Part shown: positions 1 through 5,906 of the stretch, piece after piece
How the letters are laid out: every line of letters starts with the position of its first letter
How positions within the stretch are numbered: the stretch's first letter is position 1
DNA from: Muribaculaceae bacterium
Lineage (GTDB): Bacteria; Bacteroidota; Bacteroidia; Bacteroidales; Muribaculaceae
Length of the DNA stretch: 9,882 nt
Reading direction: 5' to 3'
Assembly (NCBI GenBank): GCA_029057255.1
Contig: JAICZO010000484.1
Span: 1-9,882, forward strand
Made by a program: the position numbers and the translations under genes
The notes under the pieces: model-generated
What the model saw: the letters and a program-made list of their open reading frames with translations, nothing else
Databases searched by the model: none
Told to the model about the DNA's origin: nothing

Positions 1-965
1 TTATTAATCTGATTGGGGTAGTCGGAGCGCCCTGTGGCGTAGATGAGGTCGGCGCGGGTTGCCAGAGCCTTGTCGCGCGCTATCTCCGGGTCGGGGTTGG
101 CCAGGGCGAAGACTATGGGTCGCGCGGCCATAGAGGCGAGCATCGCCGGTGTCAGCACGTCGGCAACCGACAGGCCGAGGAAGACGTCGGCGTCTCTGAC
201 GGCGTCGGCGAGGGTCACCAGCCCCGGGTGCGAAGTGGCGTAGAGCGCTTTCTGCGGGTTCAGACTGCCGCGGTCGGCGCGTATCACGCCCTTGCTGTCG
301 CACATGACGATGTTGTCGTGGCGCACGCCGAGCGCTTCGAGCAGCTTTGTGCATGCTATGGCCGCGGCTCCTGCGCCGTTGACAGTCAGTCGGATGTCTT
401 CGATTCGCTTGTTCTGCACGATGAGGGCGTTGAGCAGCGCCGCCCCGACTATCACGGCGGTGCCGTGCTGGTCGTCGTGCATGACGGGGATGCCGCAGCT
501 GTCGGCAAGCCCCGCCTCAATCTCGAAGCACTCCGGCGCCTTGATGTCCTCAAGGTTTATGCCGCCGAAGGTAGGGCTTATGGCCTTCACTGCGGCGATG
601 AAGCGTGCCGGGTCGGCCTCGTCAACCTCAATGTCGAAGGCGTCGAGCCCGGCGAAAATCTTGAAGAGGAATGCCTTGCCCTCCATCACCGACTTCGCTG
701 CCAGAGCGCCGATGTTGCCGAGGCTCAGCACTGCCGAGCCGTTGCTGATGACGGCTACGGTGTTGCCGCGGCCGGTATACTTGTAGGCGTTCTCGGGGTT
801 GGCGGCAATCTCGAGGCACGGGAATGCCACGCCGGGCGAGTATGCCAGCGACAGGTCTTCGGGTGTGGTGAATCCTTTGGTGGGTACTATCTCGATTTTT
901 CCCGGGCGGGGATAGCGGTGGTATGCCAGAGCCCTTGCCTTGGGAGTGTTGGCGGCTTTTTTCAT
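1..965 (-). CDS. maeB: NADP-dependent malic enzyme, MaeB type (N-terminal part, runs off the left edge)
   Basis: Oxidative decarboxylation of malate to pyruvate with reduction of NAD(P), in the cytoplasm. The visible 321 residues hold the whole malic N-terminal domain and most of the NAD-binding domain. Seen: AYSPGVAFPC at 41-50 (the Tyr-x-Pro-Gly-Val catalytic-tyrosine motif), Lys91 in AAKSVMEGK, NLEDIKAP at 137-144 and HDDQHGTA at 163-170 (metal-binding acidic residues), dinucleotide-binding NGAGAAAIA at 196-204, FALANPDPEI at 286-295, and the conserved ATGRSDYPNQ at 310-319. The frame is open through base 1, so the C-terminus is missing. MaeB homologues are about 760 residues with a C-terminal phosphotransacetylase-like domain; whether it is present here cannot be seen. 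The start is the ATG at 965-963, directly before KKAANTPKAR, the usual N-terminus. Upstream lies a long non-coding region with hairpins. NAD versus NADP preference is not decided by what is visible. Confidence 0.95.
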   Translation of the reverse strand, partial: MKKAANTPKARALAYHRYPRPGKIEIVPTKGFTTPEDLSLAYSPGVAFPCLEIAANPENAYKYTGRGNTVAVISNGSAVLSLGNIGALAAKSVMEGKAFLFKIFAGLDAFDIEVDEADPARFIAAVKAISPTFGGINLEDIKAPECFEIEAGLADSCGIPVMHDDQHGTAVIVGAALLNALIVQNKRIEDIRLTVNGAGAAAIACTKLLEALGVRHDNIVMCDSKGVIRADRGSLNPQKALYATSHPGLVTLADAVRDADVFLGLSVADVLTPAMLASMAARPIVFALANPDPEIARDKALATRADLIYATGRSDYPNQIN

Positions 966-1394
966 AATAGTTCTGCGATATTGTCTTATAAAGATAGAAA
1001 CAAATGCGGCGCCGTTTGGTTCCGTGCCATACATCGGAGGCCCCGAGGGCTTGGTCGCCGACGGGGCCTCCTTGCAGAATTATATAACATTCAACCATAA
1101 AAGGTCATCGCAATGACGACAGCCTTGCATGGCAGCTGTCTGCAATGATAACAATTATGGTGTGGTTATGGTTCGTCAGGGTAAAATGAAAGGGCCATAT
1201 CTCGCGACAGAGCCCTCTAATAATCTACAATCTATAAAAACATATTTTCTTCAATCAATGAGGCAGGCTGCAATACCCTGCCAAATGCTGCTGCAAAAAT
1301 AATAATTAATCTTCAATTGTGCAAATTTATGTTTATTTTACGCCGCGTCTGTCATTTTTTCGCCATTTTTTCGGTGGATAATATCTCTCCGGCG
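966..1394. other. Long non-coding spacer with several hairpins, between divergent genes
   Basis: About 430 bp without a credible coding frame separates the malic enzyme start from the promoter of the lipoprotein gene. It holds a perfect 10-bp stem with a 16-nt loop (GGAGGCCCCG 1036-1045 / CGGGGCCTCC 1062-1071). Two hairpins stand back to back: GTCAT-CGCA-ATGAC at 1104-1117 and GACAGC...GCTGTC at 1118-1140. Two weaker stems follow, AGGGC...GCCCT at 1191-1216 and GGCAGG...CCTGCC at 1262-1282. None of them has a clean run of U on the plus strand. Read leftwards, the 1191-1216 stem is followed by TTCATTTTAC. A minus-strand TAAATTTG box at 1322-1329 could start a leftward transcript that would be a roughly 350-nt malic enzyme leader or a separate small RNA. 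No known RNA family is recognised. Confidence 0.4.
1322..1329 (-). promoter_or_regulatory. Possible minus-strand -7 box in the malic enzyme upstream region
   Basis: On the minus strand this reads TAAATTTG, an exact match to the Bacteroidetes TAnnTTTG -7 element. No TTG-type -33 element is found 19-21 nt upstream, so the call is weak. If used, transcription would run left through all the hairpins of the 966-1320 region toward the malic enzyme gene. Confidence 0.25.
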
Positions 1395-1425
1395 TTGCAG
1401 TATTGACTCCAATTTCTTAGATTTG
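1395..1425 (+). promoter_or_regulatory. Bacteroidetes-type promoter for the lipoprotein gene
   Basis: TTGC at 1395-1398 (-33 element) and TAGATTTG at 1418-1425 (exact TAnnTTTG -7 element) are separated by 19 nt, the spacing typical of sigma-ABfr promoters in Bacteroidetes. Transcription would start near 1430, giving a leader of about 25 nt before the ATG at 1455. Two direct repeats of CATTTTTTCG lie just upstream at 1353-1373. Confidence 0.75.
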
Positions 1426-1454
1426 TGGCCAAATATCAACTGAATTATTAAGAA

Positions 1455-2342
1455 ATGAAAAAAATCTTTGGACTTCTTTCTCTGGTTCTGCTCATGGCCG
1501 TGGCTCAGAGCTGCAACAAAAACAGCGATAATCCCAGCTCTAACGACAATGTCACCGAGCACAGCTTCGACAAGTGCTTTGCATACGTGCAGAATATCAG
1601 CAACGGCGTAGAGGCTTACTATGGCAATCTCGGATACCAGATGCACGTCAACAGCACACGCATGACGCTCGACCTGCTCATCACCGGTCTCAAGCTCACC
1701 GACGGCACTGCATACCCCAACATCACAATCAAGAACATCCCCTGGACTCTCGAGGACAACTGGCTCGTGGTGAAGGCCAAGGATCTGATGCCTTCGATTG
1801 AAGGCTTTGGCTCGGTGCCCCTGTTCAACACGCTTGAAATCCGCTACCGCCCCCGCATCATCGGCATGTCCAACATCCCCGGCCTTTCCATAAAATACAA
1901 CATCGACACCAAGTTCTCGGTGATGTCGTCGTACTCCGACCAGCTTGCCATCGGCGTGACTACTTCGGAGTCAGAGAAAATGCACACTCTCTATGAGACG
2001 ACCGATGTCAACTACTATGTCAGCTTCGACACCGACACCCGCCGCGTGACCGTGCTTATGCAGGGCGCCCGCTTTGTCGACGGCATGCCTGCCTTTGACA
2101 TCACCATCCCCGACATACCCTTCGTAATCAAGGGTACAAAGGCTGTGTGGGAGGCTACATCCGTGCTGCCCACCATCGGCGGAGTGACTTTCGCCACATA
2201 TCCCATCAGCAATCTCAAGGGAGAGTTTGACTTCGGCGGTGACTTCGACTTCGAGTTCGACTGCGACCCCGAGCCGATGCCCGGCATATTCCACGTGGAG
2301 GCCAAATGCACATATGACTACGTAAAGGACCTTGATGTGTGA
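1455..2342 (+). CDS. Lipoprotein with two tandem related beta-rich domains, function unknown
   Basis: A 295-residue exported lipoprotein. Residues 1-20 are a type II signal peptide: MKK, a hydrophobic core LLSLVLLMAVA, and a lipobox ending at Cys20 (VAQSC), followed by an Asn/Ser-rich linker to about residue 33. No Asp follows the Cys. The rest looks like two copies of one domain. Copy 1 (about 61-160) has MTLDLLITGLKLTDG, then YPNITIKNIPW and LMPSIEGF. Copy 2 (about 186-290) has VTVLMQGARFVDG, then FDITIPDIPF and VLPTIGGV, in the same order and similar spacing. The C-terminus is acidic and aromatic (FDFGGDFDFEFDCD at 258-271). The alternating hydrophobic pattern suggests beta structure. I do not recognise a named family with certainty; it resembles the many Bacteroidales lipoproteins known only by DUF numbers. 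Start: ATG at 1455, about 30 nt after a perfect -7 box. The aquaporin gene begins 64 bp downstream on the same strand. Confidence 0.9.
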   Translation: MKKIFGLLSLVLLMAVAQSCNKNSDNPSSNDNVTEHSFDKCFAYVQNISNGVEAYYGNLGYQMHVNSTRMTLDLLITGLKLTDGTAYPNITIKNIPWTLEDNWLVVKAKDLMPSIEGFGSVPLFNTLEIRYRPRIIGMSNIPGLSIKYNIDTKFSVMSSYSDQLAIGVTTSESEKMHTLYETTDVNYYVSFDTDTRRVTVLMQGARFVDGMPAFDITIPDIPFVIKGTKAVWEATSVLPTIGGVTFATYPISNLKGEFDFGGDFDFEFDCDPEPMPGIFHVEAKCTYDYVKDLDV

Positions 2343-2406
2343 ACCCTCGGGTCTATATGCGCGTTTCCTATACAACTATTTATTTAACCCGTTAATCAAC
2401 AGTTTT

Positions 2407-3099
2407 ATGAAGAAATTAATCGCTGAAGGAGTTGGCACGATGTTCCTTGTCCTTCTTGCCTGCGGCAGCGCAGTGCTTGCCGGCCCCTCGATCGGCGGCC
2501 TTGGTATCGGTCTGTGTTTCGGCCTTGTGCTGGTGTGTCTCTGCTATTGCCTGGGCAACATCTCGGGCTGCCACGTCAACCCCGCGGTGTCGTTTGCAAT
2601 GTTCCTTGCCGGCCGCATGTCGGCCAAAGAATGTGCAGGCTATATCGTAGCCCAGCTTGTGGGCGCCACCGTCGGAGCCGGTTTACTGTACTGGTTCATG
2701 AACATGGCTCCCGGCTTTAACTTCGGCGGTATCACTTCGCCCGACCTGTTCCTTGCCACCAATGTACTCCAGCCCGGAGCCACAGCTGGCATGGCACTTC
2801 TGGCCGAAGGTCTTCTGACCTTTTTCTTCGTCCTTGTGATTCTTGGCGCCACCGATGCCAACAAGGGCTTCGGCAAGTTTGCCGGCCTGGCCATCGGTCT
2901 CGCTCTCGGCCTTGTCAACATCGTCGGTATCCCCGTCGACAACTGCTCGGTGAATCCCGCCCGCAGCTTCGGTCCCGCGGTGTTCTGCCCCGGTGCGTGG
3001 GGTGACTTCTGGATTATGGTCGTAGGTCCCGCCATCGGTGCTATCCTCGCCGTTGTATGCTGGGTGGCCATGACAGGCAGCCGTCGCGCCATCAGCTGA
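2407..3099 (+). CDS. aqpZ: Aquaporin of the AqpZ type (MIP family)
   Basis: Inner-membrane channel of 230 residues, the usual AqpZ length, for water and possibly other small neutral solutes. Both half-helix signatures are present: HVNPAVSF with NPA at 58-60 and SVNPARSFGP with NPA at 183-185. Six membrane segments can be traced, beginning with AEGVGTMFLVLLACGSAVLAG, the classical first MIP helix. By alignment to E. coli AqpZ (from memory), the aromatic/arginine filter is Phe38, Asn171, Cys180 and Arg186; E. coli has Phe, His, Thr, Arg. The Asn in place of the filter His is unusual for a water channel. Helix 2 and the following loop are rich in cysteine (44, 46, 48, 55). The ATG at 2407 is chosen over an in-frame ATG at 2332 because MKKLIAEGVGTM is the family N-terminus and the longer form would overlap the lipoprotein stop. 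No clear promoter is seen in the 64-bp gap, so it may be co-transcribed with the lipoprotein gene. A strong terminator follows. Confidence 0.95.
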   Translation: MKKLIAEGVGTMFLVLLACGSAVLAGPSIGGLGIGLCFGLVLVCLCYCLGNISGCHVNPAVSFAMFLAGRMSAKECAGYIVAQLVGATVGAGLLYWFMNMAPGFNFGGITSPDLFLATNVLQPGATAGMALLAEGLLTFFFVLVILGATDANKGFGKFAGLAIGLALGLVNIVGIPVDNCSVNPARSFGPAVFCPGAWGDFWIMVVGPAIGAILAVVCWVAMTGSRRAIS

Positions 3100-3129
3100 C
3101 ATCTCGGCTGAGATATAACGAAACAAGAG

Positions 3130-3170
3130 GGAGCTGTGCCGGACAAGTCCGGTGCAGCTCCTGTCTTTTT
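3130..3170 (+). terminator. Rho-independent terminator of the aquaporin gene, possibly bidirectional
   Basis: The 15-bp stem GGAGCTGTGCCGGAC (3130-3144) pairs with GTCCGGTGCAGCTCC (3147-3161) through two G-T wobbles, with an AA loop, and is followed by TGTCTTTTT. It lies 30 bp after the aquaporin stop. It is also 24 bp beyond the stop of the converging muramidase gene, and on the minus strand it is followed by TTGTTTCGTTAT, so it may serve both. Confidence 0.9.
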
Positions 3171-3193
3171 GGTGCGTATTGCCGGGGCGGCTT

Positions 3194-3988
3194 CTACTTG
3201 CCCGAGTGTTTGCAGTATGCCTCCGCCATGCGGGTATGGTAGCCGCGGGCAGCATACGACGGTCCGTTGTACCGGCGGGCGAAGGCTGCCCAGTTCTTGC
3301 TCTTGAGATGCTCGAGCAGGCCGGTGTTGACAAGGTAGTTGGCGAAGAGGCGCAGCTGGTCGTACTCCGACCGGCTCATAAGTCTGATGAACTCGTCGCG
3401 CGACTCCGCTCCGCACAGCTTGTAGTTGAAGCCTCCGATTTGGAACATGCCCCAGAACGTGCTCTCTATCGCCGCGATGCTGTCGATGGCCATGGCGGCG
3501 TCGAGGCGTGCCTGCTGAGCCGCCTGCTGAGAGCCGTACTTGCGTATGTTGACAGGCTGCAGGGCGGGGCTTGACTTGTGCTTCGACAGTTTGATGCCGC
3601 GTCGGGCGGCAGCGCGCCTGAATACCGACAGGTCGAAGTTGATGACCGGCTTGCCCTCGGCATGGAAGCCGCGGCGGGTGCGTCCGGTCTCGATGTCGAC
3701 GACGGCGCGTATGGCGGCCGGCTCGACGCCTATGTAGTCGGCGATGTCGGTGTAGTCCTCGTCGGTAAGCGGGCCGGTGTGCTTGGGTCCGTAGGGGTCG
3801 GGGATGAACGATGTGTGCAGGGTGTCACCCTCGATGATGATGAAAGTGCGGCCGAGCGAGTCGAGACCTCCGGGCACCCTCTCCATGACGAATATGGTGT
3901 CGGAGTGCGCGTGGCGCAACCCGACCTGCGCCGTCGCCGCGACGGCACCTGCAAGAGCTGTTGCTATGAGGAGTGAGTATCTGGGCAT
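3194..3988 (-). CDS. Secreted N-acetylmuramidase-domain protein (PF11860-like)
   Basis: Predicted peptidoglycan hydrolase of 264 residues, exported by an N-terminal signal peptide (MPRYSLLIATALAGAVAATA, likely cleaved near residue 20). Residues about 75-260 match the N-acetylmuramidase family best known from phage endolysins: YTDIADYIGVEPAAIRAVVDIETG at 79-102 places Glu100 where the family's catalytic glutamate lies. It is followed by GFHAEGKPVINFDLSVF, the WGMFQIGGFNYKLCG motif at 179-193, and FARRYNGPSYAARGYHTRMAEAY at 236-258. Residues 22-74 form an extra N-terminal segment with no recognised domain. The signal peptide and the absence of a holin or phage structural gene argue for a cellular envelope enzyme rather than a phage lysis gene. 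It lies downstream of pepD on the same strand, but a strong terminator-like hairpin ends only about 24 bp before its ATG, so its promoter is unclear. Confidence 0.9.
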   Translation of the reverse strand: MPRYSLLIATALAGAVAATAQVGLRHAHSDTIFVMERVPGGLDSLGRTFIIIEGDTLHTSFIPDPYGPKHTGPLTDEDYTDIADYIGVEPAAIRAVVDIETGRTRRGFHAEGKPVINFDLSVFRRAAARRGIKLSKHKSSPALQPVNIRKYGSQQAAQQARLDAAMAIDSIAAIESTFWGMFQIGGFNYKLCGAESRDEFIRLMSRSEYDQLRLFANYLVNTGLLEHLKSKNWAAFARRYNGPSYAARGYHTRMAEAYCKHSGK

Positions 3989-4002
3989 GTATGATTACTA
4001 TA

Positions 4003-4049
4003 ATAAAATGTTAAGGTTGCCGGGGGGCGGTATGCCCCCGGCAACCTTA
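4003..4049 (-). terminator. Rho-independent terminator downstream of pepD
   Basis: A near-perfect 15-bp stem (4012-4026 with 4035-4049; the core TTGCCGGGGG pairs with CCCCCGGCAA) encloses an 8-nt loop. On the minus strand the stem is followed by ACATTTTATTATAG. It lies 22 bp after the pepD stop codon and ends about 24 bp before the muramidase start codon. Confidence 0.85.
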
Positions 4050-4071
4050 GAGTGTTATGTCGTGCTTACGG

Positions 4072-5526
4072 TCAGAGTTCGGCAACTTTTTCGAGTGTGC
4101 GGGTGAGCTGACCCCAGAAGCGCTCGACTGCGGGGATGTGCATGCGTTCGCTGGGCGAGTGTACGTCGCGCAGAGTCGGGCCGATCGACACCATGTCGAG
4201 GTGGGGGTACTTCTGGAGGAAGAGACCGCACTCGAGACCTGCGTGGATGGCCTTGATGGCGGGCTTGATGCCGTACAGCTCCTCATAAGCCTCCGATGCG
4301 ATGTGCATGATGGGCGAGTTCATGTTGGGAGCCCAGCCGGGGTATCCGTCGCCGTGAGTCACTTCGGCGCCTGCGAGGCGGAAGAGAGCCTCGACCTGAC
4401 GTGCGATGTCCCACTTGCGCGACTCTACCGACGAGCGCTGCGATGTGGTGACGAGAATCTTGTTGTCGGGCTGCATCTTCACTGCGGCGAGGTTGGTCGA
4501 AGTCTCGACGAGCCCCTCGAGGTCGCGGCTCATGGAGATGACGCCGTGGGGTGCGCTGTAGAGGGCTTCGATAAGAGCCTGCGATGTCACGTGGTCGAGG
4601 GCGTACTCGGGGCGGTCGACGCTCTCGAGGTCGAGCTTCATGCCTGTCTCGAGGCCTGCGTATTCTTTTTCGAGGTCGGCCACATACTTGTTGAATGCCA
4701 CGCGCACCTGTTCCTTGCGCGAAGTCTCGATGCCGAAGACAGCGTTTGCGGCGCGGGGTATGGCGTTGCGCAGGTTGCCGCCGTCGATGCTGCAGAGCGA
4801 CACTTCATGCTCGAGGCTGAGCGCATAGAGGAAGCGGGCCAGGAGCTTGTTGGCGTTGGCGCGGCCGAGGTGGATGTCGCCGCCGGAGTGACCGCCGAGG
4901 AGTCCGGCGATGTCGAGGCGGAAGTAGTGGAAGTCGGTGGGCGCCATGGCGCGCTTGTAAGTGAAGAGGCATGTGGTGTCGACGCCGCCGGCGCAGCCTA
5001 CGAAAATCTCGGCGTCGTCTTCCGAGTCAAGGTTGAGCAGGATCGAGCCGCCGATCATGCCTTCGCCGAGGTTGTTCGCTCCGGTGAGGCCTGTCTCCTC
5101 GTCGACGGTGAAAAGCGCCTCTACGGGACCGTGTACGAGAGTGTCGTCGACCATCACGGCGAGCGATGCCGCCATGCCGATGCCGTTGTCGGCGCCGAGG
5201 GTTGTGCCGTCGGCGCGGAGCCACTCGCCGTCGACGACGGTGCGGATGGGCTGTGTTGTGAAGTCGAAGCTCTTGTCATTGCTCTCGCACACCATGTCCA
5301 TGTGTGACTGGAGGACGACCGTGGGGGCATTCTCCTTGCCTGCGGTGGCGGGCTTGCGCATGAGCACGTTGCCGATGGCGTCGGTCTTTACTTCGATATT
5401 ATGCTTGGCAGCGAAGTCAAGCAGATACTGCCTGATCTTCTCTTCTTTCTTCGAGGGGCGGGGCACCTGGTTGATTTCGTCGAAAATCGAGAAAACCAAG
5501 GCGGGCTTGAGGTCTTTGATTGTCAT
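4072..5526 (-). CDS. pepD: Cytosolic non-specific dipeptidase, M20C family (PepD)
   Basis: Zinc aminoacyl-histidine/Xaa-His dipeptidase of 484 residues, close to E. coli PepD in length; hydrolyses dipeptides in the cytoplasm. All expected active-site residues are visible by alignment from memory: the ligands His75 and catalytic Asp77 in LQSHMDMV, Asp113 in GADNGIGMA, catalytic Glu143 and ligand Glu144 in DEETGLTGA, Asp167 in NLDSED, and C-terminal His456 in RDVHSPSERM. A lid/dimerisation domain lies between about 180 and 390, with GGHSGGDIHLGRANA at 211-225. IHAGLECG at 427-434 and GPTLRDVHSPSE at 449-460 are typical of M20C. There is no signal peptide. The ATG at 5526-5524 (MTIKDLKP) is preferred to an ATG 72 bp upstream, because the family begins ...LKPALVFSIFDEINQVPRPS and the extra residues look like translated leader. 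It is transcribed divergently from the 55-residue micro-protein. Confidence 0.97.
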   Translation of the reverse strand: MTIKDLKPALVFSIFDEINQVPRPSKKEEKIRQYLLDFAAKHNIEVKTDAIGNVLMRKPATAGKENAPTVVLQSHMDMVCESNDKSFDFTTQPIRTVVDGEWLRADGTTLGADNGIGMAASLAVMVDDTLVHGPVEALFTVDEETGLTGANNLGEGMIGGSILLNLDSEDDAEIFVGCAGGVDTTCLFTYKRAMAPTDFHYFRLDIAGLLGGHSGGDIHLGRANANKLLARFLYALSLEHEVSLCSIDGGNLRNAIPRAANAVFGIETSRKEQVRVAFNKYVADLEKEYAGLETGMKLDLESVDRPEYALDHVTSQALIEALYSAPHGVISMSRDLEGLVETSTNLAAVKMQPDNKILVTTSQRSSVESRKWDIARQVEALFRLAGAEVTHGDGYPGWAPNMNSPIMHIASEAYEELYGIKPAIKAIHAGLECGLFLQKYPHLDMVSIGPTLRDVHSPSERMHIPAVERFWGQLTRTLEKVAEL

Positions 5527-5619
5527 GGTTACCTTATTATAAGTAGTAATTAAAAGTTCTAATAAAGATTTAACGCTGAAAAAGAATGTTAAAATCAATC
5601 TTATTCGCCCCCTAAATTA

Positions 5620-5627
5620 CAAAATTA
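5620..5627 (-). promoter_or_regulatory. Probable -7 box of the pepD promoter
   Basis: On the minus strand this reads TAATTTTG, matching TAnnTTTG. No clear -33 TTG is found at 19-21 nt; the nearest TTTG, at 5653-5656, is 25 nt upstream. Transcription would begin near 5613, leaving an A/T-rich leader of about 87 nt before the pepD ATG. Confidence 0.45.
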
Positions 5628-5662
5628 AATCGTCTCGACAAAGAATGCGAGCCAAAAATGCG

Positions 5663-5670
5663 TATATTTG
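5663..5670 (+). promoter_or_regulatory. Probable -7 box of the micro-protein promoter
   Basis: TATATTTG is an exact match to the Bacteroidetes TAnnTTTG element, 24 bp before the ATG at 5695. A clear -33 TTG is not visible. It lies only 35 bp from the divergent pepD -7 box at 5620-5627, so polymerase binding at the two sites would probably overlap. Confidence 0.55.
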
Positions 5671-5694
5671 CAGCGCAAAAGTCGCTTTAGGACA

Positions 5695-5862
5695 ATGAAA
5701 ATTGTAATTCTGTCAATAGCTATCGTGCTCGTGTGCGTCCTCCTCTTGGGCGTCAGAGTGCTCTTCGTCAAGGGAGGCAAATTCCCTGACGGACACATCG
5801 GCCACTCGGGTGAGATGCGCCGGCGTGGCATAAGATGCGCACACGATTCTGACGGCGACTGA
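5695..5862 (+). CDS. 55-residue single-pass membrane micro-protein, unknown function
   Basis: The ATG at 5695 follows TTTAGGACA and a -7 box 24 bp upstream. The product has one strongly hydrophobic segment (residues 3-25, IVILSIAIVLVCVLLLG...) and then a short polar tail, KGGKFPDGHIGHSGEMRRRGIRC, ending in CAHDSDGD with Cys48. Tails of the form GGKFP-x-x-HIG...M/LRxRGIxCA occur in small Bacteroidetes proteins often annotated only as membrane or hypothetical proteins; this is from memory. With positive residues after the membrane segment, topology cannot be settled by eye. Its codon use resembles its neighbours, which supports a real gene despite its size. It sits 44 bp upstream of the OmpH-like gene on the same strand and may share its transcript. 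Confidence 0.75.
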   Translation: MKIVILSIAIVLVCVLLLGVRVLFVKGGKFPDGHIGHSGEMRRRGIRCAHDSDGD

Positions 5863-5869
5863 AGCATTC

Positions 5870-5877
5870 TCAATTTG
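5870..5877 (+). promoter_or_regulatory. Weak possible -7 box before the OmpH-like gene
   Basis: TCAATTTG matches TAnnTTTG at all but the second base. It lies 30 bp before the ATG at 5907 and just before a tandem CCTTATATA repeat (5881-5898). No -33 element is seen, so the gene may instead be read from the 5663 promoter. Confidence 0.2.
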
Positions 5878-5906
5878 TCACCTTATATACCTTATATAAA
5901 ACTGTA

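Noticed and set aside
228..1100. 290-codon plus-strand open frame opposite the malic enzyme gene
   Set aside because: It is antisense to a clear malic enzyme with all motifs. The product is Val/Ala/Gly/Cys-rich with no recognisable domain, as expected for an antisense frame in GC-rich DNA.
1338..1646. 102-codon minus-strand frame over the start of the lipoprotein gene
   Set aside because: It runs antisense across the promoter and signal peptide of a well-supported gene and shows no domain or start context.
2332..2406. Longer N-terminus for the aquaporin starting at 2332
   Set aside because: It overlaps the lipoprotein stop and adds residues absent from AqpZ. The ATG at 2407 gives the standard N-terminus and length.
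4057..5307. 416-codon plus-strand open frame opposite pepD
   Set aside because: It is a shadow of pepD, which has a full set of active-site residues. The antisense product has a skewed composition (Val, Ala, Glu, His) and no domain.
3194..5526. Prophage remnant around the endolysin-like gene
   Set aside because: No integrase, holin, capsid or tail gene accompanies it; its neighbours are housekeeping genes and it carries a signal peptide.
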